NCBI GenBank assembly: GCA_038501785.1
Contig: JBAMJR010000086.1
Span: 783,001-847,000, forward strand
DNA length: 64,000 nucleotides
Source: Myoxocephalus aenaeus
Taxonomy: Eukaryota; Chordata; Actinopteri; Perciformes; Cottidae
Direction of reading: 5' to 3'
Positions 9,247 to 20,513 of the stretch are shown here, in pieces. The notes under the pieces were generated by a model, which was not told where the DNA came from, made no database searches, and saw only the letters and a program-made list of their open reading frames with translations. Position numbers and translations under genes: made by a program. How positions within the stretch are numbered: position 1 is the first letter of the stretch; every line of letters begins with the position of its first letter.

Positions 9247-12200
9247 ATGTCTTTTGATTCGGACAAGGTATGTGTCTCTATTAATCTAAGAAAGAGGAAA
9301 ATGCAATTGCTACAGCAGCTTAGTAGTCAAAGAGGCAAGGAAGAAAAGTGATTGAGTTATACTGTACATGAAGAGGTAAAAAAGTTAGGGTAAAAACAAC
9401 AAGACAAAAGGACACATACAATACATGTATACATACTATATACTAATACATACTCCATGTATGTGCAAATTTACATGGCCATTAAAGCTGATTCTGATTC
9501 TGATATATACTATTAAGTTTAAAATCTCTTTTCAAAGGGTTGCTTCTCTCACACTGGGTTCATTTCTTGTCACGATTTGTTAAAATGCATGCATAATGAA
9601 CGAATGAATCTAGCACCATGCAGATATAAAGCAGATGTCTAGAAGTTTCATTTTAAATCTGACTTCAGTGTCTGCAACTGACGGTGCACAATGTTTGCAT
9701 TCTTTTCCGCTCAATCAATTTGCTGCAGTGCAATCACTCTCATAAAAGGATCACGTGCTTTATTGTTTTGATTATTGTCTTTTTAGTTACCCCCTCGACC
9801 AGAATTGTTTGATTTCCACGGGGTCTCGATGACCCACTACTTCACAGACAACTGGGAGAATACTCAAGACTTTCAGGCCAGGCCAGATGATATACTCATT
9901 GCAACATACCCCAAAGCAGGTAACCTATGAACCCATAAACATCCGAGTAGATCATTTGTAGCTGATAATAAAATGTGTATAGAGGTGGGTGGGTTGGGAT
10001 CATTTGATTTTCCTCTCTGTCTCTCTCTTCCTGTCTTTAAGGAACCACCTGGGTCTCCTGCATCCTTGACCTGCTGTATTTTGGTCAGACAGAACGGCAG
10101 ACCTCCGTCCCAATATTTAATAGAGTGCCTTTCTTGGAGCTCATCATCCCATCTTTCCGTTCAGGTATTTACCTCACTGTAGCTGTCAAGAAACTATTGA
10201 ATCATTGTTCAGGTTCAATGCTTTGTTCACTCCATTTCACCTCTTCACACAGGAAAAGAGCTGGTGGACAACCTCCCCACCTCTCCTCGAATCATTAAAA
10301 CTCACTATCCAGTCCAGTTCGTGCCAAAGTCCTTTTGGGAGCAAAACTGCAGGGTCAGTAGTTTGTGTGTTATTTGCAGTCTATCTATGCAAGATGCTGA
10401 AATAGACGAGTCACACTTGAGGCGCGCCAGTTACTGGTTATAAGACATGCCAGCCGTTTTAAATCAGAATAGGTTTCACTTCATTTATCTGAACGCTCGA
10501 AGCCTGTTACCTAAACAGGAAATGGGGAAACTCGAGGGAAATGAAATTGCTTGCTGTCAAAACCAAAGTGGTAGAGATTGATGCCATGAAGACTTTGAGG
10601 ACCAATCAGGTAGAGACACGTAGGGAGAGATCCCCAGCTCCACCATTCAGTGACATGACCGCAATCGTAACTGGGTCAGTGTCCTTGCTTCTTCATTACG
10701 TTTGCAGTTCAATATTGGCCAAATTGAGATAAATCCGAATCAAGTGGGTGGACATTCTTCTCCGTAAAACTAGATATTATAATACCATATTAGCACCCCA
10801 AACCGAATGATTATACATGTTACTTCAAACGGATTGTCATCATCAAAATGTGTTACTTAGTCACTTAAATACAAATGTGAAGCTATCATTTGGTAAAAAC
10901 TCTCCTGCGGATGGCTTTGAGAAGTTTAGTCAGCTATTTGGTTTAAGACAGCCAACATGGAAACATGGAAATGATGGATGGAGGGCTGGAAAAATCTTTG
11001 TTTGCACTCACAAGTGGCACCAACATACGCAAATATGGGGTTAGTTCAGTCTCAATAATGACTCTCAATAATGACAAATGCACACAGAAAGATTAACAAA
11101 TGCGCACAGAACAATTCACAAATATATTTAATTTACAAATGCACACAGAATCTGGACCTGTGATTTATTTTTTACATTTATATAAATCATTGGAATGTAT
11201 TTGTAAACCCTTCTGTGTACATTTGTAAATCGAATATATTTGTGAATTGTTCTGTGCGCATTTGTGAATCTTTCTGTGTGCATTTGTCATTATTGAGACT
11301 GAACTAACCCCATAGACGAGGCCTACGAGCTACGAGCATGCACAAAGGCACTTATGCTCAATGTGCTGTTTGTTACATTATGATCCGCTTTGTAACTACA
11401 GATGGCGTAGAAAACGAAATGTACTGTGAAGAGTGTAACTGGCAAAACGGCATAAACAAACCTCCACAATGCTGTGGAGTTTGGTTTAACTGTCAACTCA
11501 TATTCATAGATTCTTAATTGTCTTTATACAAGAACTGTAAAGAAATAAGTCAAGTATTAAATGCATGATAAAGAAACAAATGTTCAATATCTTGTCAACA
11601 AATAACTAAAATATAGATATTTATGCGCTAACCTTTGGGTTGTCTGAGCAACCAAGGTATGTTGTCTTTTATAGCAATGTAAAAATATATCAAATTGACA
11701 AACACGTTGGTGTGTAAAAGTATATAATGTTTCATTTAAGTGTTTTCTTCTTCTGTAGATCGTCTACGTGGCCCGAAATGCCAAAGACAACGTGGTGTCT
11801 TTTTTTCACTTTGATCGCATGAACATGGTTGAGCCAGAGCCCGGAGACTGGAGCGACTACATCCGCAGATTCATGGATGGTAAAAGTATGTGTGAAACAC
11901 ATTAACAATAGATGAGGTGCACAGATTTCCAATGAACGATACTGAGGTGCTTTCATGTTTCATTCTGTGGCCTCAGTGGTGTATGGATCCTGGTACGACC
12001 ATGTGAACGGCTGGTGGAAGAAGAAACAGACTTACTCGAACCTCCATTACATGTTCTACGAAGATCTGGCCGAGGTGATCTAGTTGTTATTGTGGGGCTC
12101 TTCCTATTCAGGCTACTTTGCTCCTCTACATGGTAATAATGCAACAATGATATCTGACTGTGTTTCCAGGATACTGGACGGGAAATAGATAAACTCTGCA

Positions 12201-12550
12201 GCTTTCTTGGTTTGTCTCGTTCGGACGAGGAGAAGAAAAGAGTGATGGAAGGAGTGCAATTTGATAACATGAAAAAGGACGAAATGGCCAACTACTCGAC
12301 CAACCCAGTTATGGATTTCAAAATTTCTCCTTTCATGAGAAAAGGTAACCTGGTGAATAAATGTGTCTGACATGAAAAAACTAAACAGATTCTCTACTTT
12401 GAGCTAAAATACCAAAATGATTCTCTGTGGTTTACAGGGAAAGTTGGTGACTGGAAGAACCATTTCTCTGTGGCCCAGAGTGAACAGTTTGATGAAGACT
12501 ACGAAAAAAAGATGACGGACGTCACTCTTCAGTTCCGCACTGAAATTTGA
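9247..12550 (+). CDS. Cytosolic sulfotransferase gene 1 (SULT1-like), intact, 296 aa
   Basis: Transfers sulfate from PAPS to a small acceptor in the cytosol. Eight coding exons with consistent GT-AG junctions and phases: 9247-9267, 9787-9919, 10042-10164, 10253-10353, 11759-11885, 11977-12074, 12170-12344, 12438-12550 (stop TGA). Length 296 aa is normal for SULT1 enzymes. Motifs: 5'-phosphosulfate loop TYPKAGTTW (47-55, Lys50), catalytic KTH with His110, 3'-phosphate site RNAKDNVVS (Arg132, Ser140), FYEDL near 195, RKG-x2-GDWKN, and dimer motif K266-x3-SV-x3-E275, where Ser replaces the usual Thr. The start gives a seven-residue leader exon absent from genes 2-5. Intron 4 (about 1.4 kb) holds a hairpin element. 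It is the most diverged copy of the array; acceptor specificity cannot be read from sequence. Confidence 0.93.
9395..9515 (+). repeat. LINE-type 3' tail in intron 1 of gene 1
   Basis: ATGGCCATTAAAGCTGATTC followed by repeats of TTCTGA, the 3'-end style of CR1/L2/Rex-like fish retroposons. The same tail type occurs at about 21455-21482 and, inverted, near 14460-14500. Confidence 0.55.
10470..10560 (+). pseudogene. Possible LINE endonuclease N-terminus remnant
   Basis: Translation starting near 10477 gives HFIYLNARSLLPKQ, which resembles the first strand of LINE apurinic-type endonucleases (a NARSL block). It is only about 25 residues before the similarity ends. It lies inside intron 4 of gene 1. 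Confidence 0.4.
11034..11314. mobile_element. Fold-back element (MITE) in intron 4 of gene 1
   Basis: Nearly perfect inverted arms of about 100 nt: it begins TATGGGGTTAGTTCAGTCTC and ends with the complement GAGACTGAACTAACCCCATA. The arms also contain short direct repeats of AATGCACACAGAA. Non-coding. Confidence 0.8.
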
Positions 12551-12850
12551 TCAAGAATGGCTGTGAATGCGTGGAGATGGGTCCAGGTGTGACTGACAGC
12601 TGTGATTGTGGCATTCCCGGGAGAAAATCGAGTTGCCTATAAGGGTATCGTAGAAGTGTGGAGTACATATCCCACAGACATATGTTGGATGTTATTCACG
12701 TAATCATGAACAAGGAACGATAAAGATTGCAAAAGGCAAGTCAGGGCTGGTGGAGGGGAGGTGGACGAATTTGACCCGGGAGACTGGTATTCGTTGTCTT
12801 ATGTGAAAGCCAACTCACGTAACTTGCATACTTCAGTAGTAGTTTTATTG
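12551..12850 (+). other. 3' flank of gene 1
   Basis: Begins after the stop codon. No canonical AATAAA was found; GATAAAG at about 12719 is a weak candidate. Nothing else recognised. Confidence 0.45.
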
Positions 12851-13675
12851 TTAGCACTTTATAATAACTACACACTATTTAGCATTAGTAAAGCATTGAT
12901 GAACACTTAATTCATCATTTATAAAGCATTGTTCCAACATGAACACTCATTAGTAACTCATTAGAAAGTATAGGGTCAGGAAGAACTCCGGCCAGGTGAT
13001 GGGACTGAGTGTTGAGTATGTTTTATAGTTTGCTGGTACATACATATTATTGATTATGAGTATCGAGCTATCACCTGGATTGGTCTACTTACAACTGGGG
13101 TGGTGCATGCTTGTCTCAGGACCTCTAGTTAGTGACGAGCTTGCTAGCTGGCTAGCTAGCAAACAAGTCACAGCTAGCTAGCTAGAGACTCATAATCAAT
13201 AATCAATCATATGTATGTGCCAGCAAACTATGAAATATACTCAATACTCGTGCCACTGACGGGCATCGCCCCATATCACCATCATATTATGGATGTTCTT
13301 TATCACTTTGTGTTGTGTCTATTTCCCTTTTCTGTTGAGATAACTGAGACTTTTGTTAGCTTTGAGGCACTGCTGGCCTTTCAATGCCATTTATAAATGC
13401 GTTAAAATGCATAGATAGTCCTCACTTTAGATGGGGTAACACAAAATACTTAAATGGGGAATCCATCATTTATAAAGTATGAAAACCCAATCATGAAATG
13501 CATAATAGTCAAGCTTATTAATCAAGAATAAAACATTTATAACTGTGTTTATGAATTGTATACTAATGGGTTACTAATGAGTGTTCATGTTGGAACAATG
13601 CTTTTTAAATGATTAATTAAGTGTTTACTCATGCTTTACTAATGCTAAATAGTGTGTAGTTATTATAAAGTGCTA
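12851..13675. mobile_element. Long nested inverted-repeat element
   Basis: Arms of about 125 bp start TTAGCACTTTATAATAACTA (12851) and end with the complement at 13675. Inside them a second inverted pair (about 13010-13063 with 13189-13247) flanks a GCTAGCTAGC-rich centre at 13138-13185. Non-coding; this looks like a palindromic DNA transposon, possibly one element inserted in another. Confidence 0.75.
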
Positions 13676-14395
13676 CCGTTTTATTGAATGAATCTAACTC
13701 AGAATTTCACAATATCTCCCTAAACCTAACAATGTAGTTTTGTAGCCTAAACCTAAACTAAGTGGTATCCTGTGAAGATGGAAGTTTATTTTGAAAAGAC
13801 TGTATGCACTATTTACACAATACAATGTAATGTACTTATTTACTTTCCAACACTATCAGTAAGCGTGTCTGTTCAATTTGTTTTTGAAAAGTGAAGCCAA
13901 TGCTGAAGTGCCTTAAACCTTCATTCTCTCTAATGGCCATCAGGGGGCGACCACTCTGGTTGTAAAAAGAAGTCTGATTGTGTATAAGTCTATGAAAAAA
14001 TGACTACTTCTTACATGATTTATTCCCTCAGTAAACATGAGTTTATGGTCTCAATCACTAGTTTCAAGTCATCTTCAATAAAACATGATGTTTATTTCGT
14101 AAATTATAGTCCATTTAGAGTAAAATAGACCATAAAGCAGAGTATGCTTTAGGGCGGGCTACAAGGTGAATGACACTACCAGAGCTGTATACAGCGTCTC
14201 TACATCACTTCTCCACACTACAAATAGGGTCACTTTTGTTCACTGGTTGCAATAAACAGATGGCAACGGACTAAATCCAAGATGGCGACGGTCAAAATAC
14301 CAAACTCAAGGCTTCAAAACCGCAGTTCACAAACCAATGGGTGAAATCATGACAACGTATCCACTTCTCATAACCAGTCTATAGTAGTGATGTGA
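13676..14395. repeat. Non-coding, with a fish dispersed repeat at about 13930-14345
   Basis: The stretch with GGCCATCAGGGGGCGACC, a run around AAATAGACCATAAAGCAGAG, and GGGCGGGCTACAAGGTGA resembles a repeat I know from many teleost genomes. The family is not certain. No open frame of interest. Confidence 0.4.
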
Positions 14396-14456
14396 GTTAA
14401 GTTAACATAAACCACGCTCTTTTCCATAACTCAGGGGTTTTGTTGCCTAGACCTAA

Positions 14457-15748
14457 CTTCAGAATCAGAAACGGCTTTATTGGCCATGTGTGTTTACGGA
14501 TGTTTTTGTATCTGGGGAGAGGCTACAGGTAGTACCTGATTACAAGTATCTTGGAGTTCTTTTTGATTCCAAACTATCATTCAAATCTCAGGTGAAAAAG
14601 GTCTGTATTCGGGTCAGATTTAATCTATCAAACTTCAGGTTCACACACAACTGGGTCAACATCACTATAAAGTGCCTTTGGTGTCCTCATCAGAATCACT
14701 CAGTTATTATGAAAATGTAACAGAATAATGAAACTCTGAGGTGCTTTTATAAATGGCCAAACATTTACACACATATCAATACAATGATAAGTCTCTTGAA
14801 ATGTGTCTTCATTATTTTATACTGTTTTGTTTCATTTGCTGTACGTGATTTTGGCATGTCCCACACACTAAATGATATTAAATACCCCCAAAAAATGATA
14901 TGATTTTATTGTCCACAACAAGTTATTTGATAAAATGAGTCATTTTGATCATGTATATTCTATTTTCATAATCATATTGAACATTTTTCACGTGTCCCTG
15001 ACATTGCTGTCCACCCTGTCATTATGGGGAAACTTCCCCTTTCAGAAAACCTCTGATGTTTTCAGTGAAATTACTACCACCAATGTGTCTTTCTTCACTG
15101 GAGGCTGAAACAAGTATTTACACTTATATTTCGTAGTTTTCATCATATTATGTGTGTAGTGTTATGTTGTCAAGCTTATCATGTCCACTCTGTCATAGTG
15201 AAATATCAATTAATATAAAAACCTTTCAGAAAAAAATGTGAACTCTGTCAGCAAGTTTTCCATTGCAGGGTGGACATTATTTGCATAATTTAGTTATTAT
15301 CCAAATACTTTACCCATCAAATAAAATATATTGTTGAGAAAGGGACTTAATATCTTTCTGAAAATGTACAATTTATAATCACTATGTAACTACAATGTAT
15401 TTACTCTACTTTGAATTTGTCCATGACAGGGCAGACACATGTGGCTGTTTGCAAGTACATTGTCATCATGCAGTTAATTTATAAAAAAAAGGGAGGGAGC
15501 TTGGCCAACATTCATTTCTAACAGCATAACATCTACGTAATACAATGCATATGAAGTTCAATGGAAATCTCACAATCTACTGGACAAGAGGTGCAGCAAG
15601 AGGGGATTGTGTTATTCCACTCAGGAAAAGTGCTTTCAGTCAGTCAGTATTTTCTGTACAAGCTGCACTAGACTGGAACTCCATTCCAAGGACTTTTAGA
15701 GATCTAAGGACATACAGTTATTTTAATGCACAACTAAAGAAATGATTG
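14457..15748 (+). mobile_element. LINE relic (RT C-terminal region), split by non-coding DNA
   Basis: 14490-14720 encodes PDYKYLGVLFDSKLSF, the block just after the catalytic core in CR1/L2/Rex-type reverse transcriptases. 15545-15745 encodes the C-terminal tail (ALDWNSIPRTFRDLRTY...LKK) of the same kind of protein. About 800 bp without coding pattern separates them. An inverted LINE tail (AACGGCTTTATTGGCCATG) precedes the first piece. The second copy is at 32124-33515. Confidence 0.65.
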
Positions 15749-15955
15749 ATTGAGAGAGGGCAAGCTCAAATCGCGGCACCGGCACCTGCCGCTTACCTGC
15801 TGTGGCATCTCTGGACATGCCGCTGCGAGCTGCCGGGAGCTGCGAGCTGCCGGGAGCTGCGAGCTGCCTTTTCCGATGGCACGTCTCTGGTGGCGGGGCA
15901 CTTACGAGTTGCCACTCATGTGCCACTAGTTTTTGAGGCAGCTGCCTGTGTTTGA

Positions 15956-16270
15956 GAGAGTGTTGCCGCAACTTGCTTAAGGTCCTGGAAGGTATCTATA
16001 ATAACACATTAAGGCAGGGATAGCCAACACGGTGCCTGCGGGCCCGCAGGGACCACGTGAGTCACCCGCAAGGTAAAGTAAAAGTAAAAAAAAAAATCAC
16101 ATTTTTTATCAAAAACGCTTCCATTAAAGATTTGAAAATGACAATATTTAATATAACATTTAAAAACAAAACAAAAATTCGGTATATATGAACTCTGACC
16201 ATTTCTGAAGTCAATGTTCAATATTCCGCGCATGTCAAACCACTGACTAAACAAACTAAACGGCCATATG
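15956..16270. other. Interior of hAT-like element, non-coding
   Basis: Around 16012-16075 the sequence GATAGCCAACACGGTGCC followed by GCGGGCCCGCAGGGACCACG resembles the end of another fish DNA transposon, probably a nested fragment. Nothing else recognised. Confidence 0.35.
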
Positions 16271-17024
16271 TTATTGATCGGCGATCACTTGTAAAGCAGT
16301 TGTCTGCAGGGTCAGCGGAGCACTTTCTCCAAGAGATTCCTTACGCTCCGCTGCAACAAGGACCGTTACAGGAAAACATTCCTGCCTATGGCAATACGAC
16401 TTTACAACAAGTCACCGCTTGCTAGATCCTCTGTGGATTAATTCATCACTATACATACTTTGCATTTTGCACTACCTATTGTTTACATTTAATTTGCGTA
16501 ATTAACGAATACACTCTGTGGCTGTAAATATATTCAATTCCAGTTAGTTGTATTCTATTCTTTTGTGTATGTAAGAGACACAAGTATGTTTTTTGTTTAA
16601 TTAATATTTCAAGAGTGTTTATAATTTAATATTTCAGAATTAGGCTCGCAGTTTAGGAACTACATATAAAATATATTGAAAGATGTTTATATTAACAATG
16701 GACGCTCGAGCCAAGGGATATAATGACGTCATGATGGCAGCAGGTGTAAGCAAGAGTTGCATTAGGCATGAGAGCACACAGTTCTTTTACCGTATGACCG
16801 CATGTCCGTATGACCGTATGACCGTTTATTAGTTTGTGTGTATAATGTTAGTGTTTTTTGCTGCACAAAATAAAACGAAGAAAAAGGAAAAGAACGGTCT
16901 GCTGTCATTCGCGTGAGAAGACTCAATGTGTCGCAGCTCTTTAGCGGCTTAACAAAAACACGCCGACGGAACGCCGCTACAGTGTATATTTATATACATA
17001 TATATATGTATATATATATATATA

Positions 17025-17088
<64 letters not shown>

Positions 17089-17089
17089 A

Positions 17090-17136
<47 letters not shown>

Positions 17137-17320
17137 CACGTCTATATTTTACTTTTATTTTATTTGTATATATCTTTCATCCCTGTTGCTTCCTTATATA
17201 TTCATCTTTTATCTTGTGTGTTTATTTGTATCTTAAAGTTGTACGGCGCTACTATGACAAGAAATTTCCCCTTGGGGATTAATAAAGTATATATCCATCC
17301 ATCCATACATCCATCTATTT
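16271..17320 (+). mobile_element. LINE 3' end (RT C-terminus and 3' UTR) nested in the hAT-like element
   Basis: 16325-16441 encodes LTLRCNKDRYRKTFLPMAI then RLYNK and a stop, the closing block of CR1/L2/Rex-type proteins (compare DRYRK-FLP with the intact LINE at 46376). The 3' UTR ends with AAATTTCCCCTTGGGGATTA, TAAAGTAT and ATCC repeats at about 17255-17320, the usual tail of these fish LINEs. Confidence 0.6.
16990..17145. repeat. (TA)n microsatellite
   Basis: Long TA tract with short interruptions (ACTT, ACAAG, TGTA). The isoleucine/tyrosine open frames across it are not genes. Confidence 0.95.
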
Positions 17321-18104
17321 GCAGGTCAAGACAAAGAGCCTGCGGAGCTTCATAAATGACGTTTCTGACTTCGCATATCGAGGCTCTGGAAATATTAACT
17401 AAATATAATAACTATATTAACTAATATAACTAAATATTAGTTATTTTTTGAACGGATATAACTTTATTTTCATTTTTCTAACAAAGTGAGAACACTTTTT
17501 TTTTCCTACCATCATTGTCGTGGAAATTATTGTTAATAATTATTGTGAGGAATGATTAACATTGATATGTGATCAGACAGTGACTTCACATATATTATTA
17601 TTAATAAAAGGTGATCTGTGCAACTTTGTTGTTCAGGAAGTTTGTATCAAACAAGTAGCCCTTCGTATTATTTTGTACCCTTGAAATAGCTCTTCAAGTG
17701 TAAAAATATTGTACTTGGATTTATATAAATGTAAAAATATATGTAAGCAAATTGTTCTGTTACTATAACATTAATCCATTTAATTTAGGGTTAAGAAACC
17801 CACATTACTCTATGAAAGATCAAACTTAAAACAGAAGAAAATAACAAAGACAATGATTATACGCACGTTATTATGGGGCAGTGGTTCTGAACTGCTTAAG
17901 CTAATATTAAATAAATTAAAAAGTCGGGAATGAAGCGAACTATCACAAATAGTCCGGTGTGTAAACTCACGCAAGTAAAGTGTGTTGTGAACGCAGTATT
18001 GAGGAGTGTGAGTACGGCACTATGCTGCATTAAAAATTCCCATCAAAATAAAAGACCCGTGACTCACTGAAAACGGGTCTGACACAAGTGCTCTATGAGG
18101 TGCG
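17321..18104. other. Interior of hAT-like element, nothing recognised
   Basis: AT-rich, no open frame with a domain, no terminal repeats seen. Confidence 0.4.
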
Positions 18105-18173
18105 CCACGATTTAAAAACTAGTGGCAACTGCTCCGGCACGGCAGCTCGCAGCTCCCGGCAGGTCACGAACCG

Positions 18174-18357
18174 CCGTGGCATGTCCAGAGATGCCACAGC
18201 CGGCGCGGCATATGCCGGTACCGGCGCGGCATATGCCGGCATATGGCGCGGCATTTGCCGGTACCGGCGCGGCATATGCCGGCATATGGCGCGGCATATG
18301 CCGGTACCGGCGCGGCATATGCCGGTACAGCCGTGGCATGTCCAGAGATGCCACAGC
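18174..18357. repeat. Palindromic GC-rich minisatellite
   Basis: 18201-18329 is built from GGCGCGGCATATGCCGGTAC-type units, each close to its own reverse complement. Two direct copies of GTGGCATGTCCAGAGATGCC (18177 and 18333) bound the array, themselves palindromic. The opposite arm of the transposon (near 15795) has one flank copy and no array. Confidence 0.85.
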
Positions 18358-18412
18358 AGGTAAGCGGAAGGGATCGGTGCCGCGATTTGAGCTTGCTCCT
18401 ACTGGATTGATT

Positions 18413-18955
18413 GATGCCCAGCTCTGTCAGCACTAGAGCATAACTGCTCCTTGCCTTCCTCAATCTGTCCATGTTGTACTTTCCCTCTGTCTGTCTGTTG
18501 TCAGCCGTCTGTCTGTCTTGACTTTGCTGGTCGACCATCATCTACCTTCATGTCTTTTATTGTTTTTTAGCTGTGTCTGACTGTTGTGCACGCATTGTAA
18601 AAGCGCCAACATATTATAAACTTGTATATGTCATTTTATTTCTGTTTTTAGTTTAGTTTTAGTTTTTTAAACATCTGCCTCTCGGGACTACAGATGGAAA
18701 ATAGCCTCTTGGCTAATTCTGGCGCATTTAACACTGTGTGCACTGTCCCCTTATCAAAACAAACCATTTAAAAAAACATACATGGAATTTTACTCCAGTT
18801 TCACGTAGCTCTTCGTACTTATACATATACTTTATACTATATCATTTATTGTATATACACAATATCCAATAAACATAAATATTTAAAAAAAAGACATTAA
18901 AGACAACAGTAGTCAGAATAGTGCAAGTAGTGCAGATGGATGAGTCTGATTAACT
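18413..18955. other. LINE-flanking spacer, duplicated at 33523-33790
   Basis: Contains TCTGTCTGTCTGTTG microsatellite-like sequence. About 18690-18955 is missing from the R2 copy. No genes seen. Confidence 0.5.
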
Positions 18956-20260
18956 GTTCATCAGAGTGACGGCCAGTGGGAAGAAGCTGTTCCTGTGTCT
19001 GGTGGTTTTGGCGTACAGTGCTCTGTAGCGCCTACCAGAGGGGAGGAGTTGGAACAGCTTGTGTCCAGAGTGTGAGGGGTCTGTGGTGATCTTACCAGCC
19101 CGCTTCCTGACTCTGGCGGTGTGCAAGTCCAGGATGGAGGGCAGGCTGGAACCAATGGTTCTCTCTGCAGACCTGACGAGCCGCTGTAGTCTGTCTCTGT
19201 CCGGTTTGGTGGCCGATCCAAACCACACAGTGATGGAAGAGCAGAGGACAGACTGGATGATGGCGGAGTAAAGCAGGACCAGCAGCTCCTGAGGCAGGTT
19301 GTGCTTCCTGAGCTGGCGCAGCCCTCTGCTGGGCCTTTTTTCGGATGGTGTTGATGTTGGAGGCCCACTTGAGGTCCTGGGAGATTGTGGATCCCAGAAA
19401 CCTGAAGGTCTCCACTGCAGACACAGTGCTGTTGTGTATGGTGCACGGTAGGAAACTGCAGGGGGTCCAGCTTTGCAGATTTAAATTTCTGCCTGTAGGA
19501 CGGAAGAAGATGAACCGGGCAATGATCAGAGAGTCCCAAAGCGATAAGCATCTTTTAGTACAGTGTAGCAGTGTTACAGTGTGTTTTTGTCCCTGGTGCT
19601 ACACTTAATGTGCTGTCTGAATTTTGGCAGTTATTTGCTGAGGTTTGCTCTGTTAATTATTAAAAATACTTAACTTCACTCAATCACAGCCAAACTTCCC
19701 ACAGATACTCTTAACATATAGAGCTATGTTATATATAATATATATATATATATATAAATTCATATCAAATATAGCAAATATAGTTACGATAAGAAGATAC
19801 AACTTATTTGTTTTTGTTGTTGTGCAAAACATATATATATATAGATATATATTTGTTCCTTTTCTGTGCATCATAAACCAATATACTAGTAATACAGATA
19901 TGAATGTATTATCTATGCTCCCAAGAGTTTTCTGTATATTATACCTTTTTTAATTATTCAAATAGGCCTTGTGGTTGAGGAGATAATCGGAATTTAGTAT
20001 GGGTATATTAACCATTCGGATTTTCGGAAAACAGGGCTTGATGCCATAAGGTTAAAGTCCCCAACAATGAGCAGGGAGTCTAGGTGTGTGTACTCCATGG
20101 TGTTGATCTGCTCAGCCAAGTGTTGGAGTGCCTCACTCACACAAAGGCCTGAGGTGGGATGTAAACACCGGCCAGAATGAATGAGGAAAACTCCCGCGGT
20201 GAATAAAATGGTTTGCAGTCTATTAAAAGTGTTTCTAAGTGAGGGCTGCATGATTCCTTT
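18956..20260 (-). mobile_element. LINE relic, minus strand (endonuclease and RT C-terminus)
   Basis: 18961-19430 on the minus strand encodes the reverse transcriptase tail across two frames: VETFRFLGSTISQDLKWASN, WFGSATKPDRDRLQRLVRSA, RKRAGKITTDPSHSGH, then LLPSGRRYRALYAKTTRHR. This is the common fish L2/CR1/Rex-type C-terminus. Further upstream on the same strand (about 20040-20250) lies an endonuclease piece ending LLIVGDFN. The central part is lost. The R2 copy is 33790-34830. Confidence 0.7.
19735..19757. repeat. Short (TA)n tract
   Basis: About 11 TA units; the same site in unit R2 (34227-34315) has expanded to about 90 bp. Confidence 0.9.
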
Positions 20261-20264
20261 AACT

Positions 20265-20513
20265 AGGGTGACCAGACGTCCTCTTTTTCCCGGACATGTC
20301 CTCTTTTCGAGACCTAAAAAAAGCGTCCGGCAGGGATTCCAAAAACGTCCGGGATTTTGCTACGTGCGGGAAAATAGTTATTACCCCCTTACAAGTTTTG
20401 GAAATGGTATCTCCCTCACGGTCCACCTTCTTGCGCAAGCTCTGACTGTAGAGAGAACTGTCATTGGTCGACCGATCTCAACGTAAATGTAAGTTCACGG
20501 CATGCTACACACT
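20265..20513 (-). mobile_element. Non-autonomous hAT fragment (AGGGTGACCAGA repeat), inverted
   Basis: Begins TAGGGTGACCAGACGTCC and is the reverse complement of the repeat lying upstream of genes 2-5 (for example 58595-58759). It has replaced about 400 bp of L1-type sequence still present at 34825-35225. Confidence 0.7.

Larger units (their letters stand above)
15752..18404. mobile_element. hAT-like transposon insertion, 2.65 kb, unit R1 only
   Basis: The unit R2 sequence at 33500-33525 is the uninterrupted target. Here GATTGATT occurs on both sides (15744-15751 and 18405-18412), an 8-bp duplication as made by hAT elements. The ends are inverted: GGCAAGCTCAAATCGCGGCA near 15759 and its complement near 18376-18396; further inside, arms of 150-300 nt share GCATGTCCAGAGATGCCAC. 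No transposase frame remains; the interior holds LINE debris and AT repeats. Confidence 0.75.

Noticed and set aside
12113..12373. 86- and 112-residue minus-strand frames over gene 1 exon 7
   Set aside because: Shadows of the sulfotransferase exon on the plus strand.
16685..16985. Possible LTR with AATAAA and a GC-rich end
   Set aside because: No matching target duplication or second LTR could be seen, and the borders are unclear.
16913..17236. Long isoleucine/tyrosine open frames, also at 7264-7515, 34227-34442 and 37700-37989
   Set aside because: They are translations of (TA)n and (TG)n microsatellites in several frames on both strands.
18174..18357. Possible CRISPR-like or tRNA-like array
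   Set aside because: Units are directly adjacent and self-complementary with no unique spacers, and the genome is a vertebrate.
18088..18541. Four overlapping frames rich in Arg, Tyr, Ala, Gly and Met
   Set aside because: Products of the palindromic minisatellite; they exist on both strands with no coding signature.
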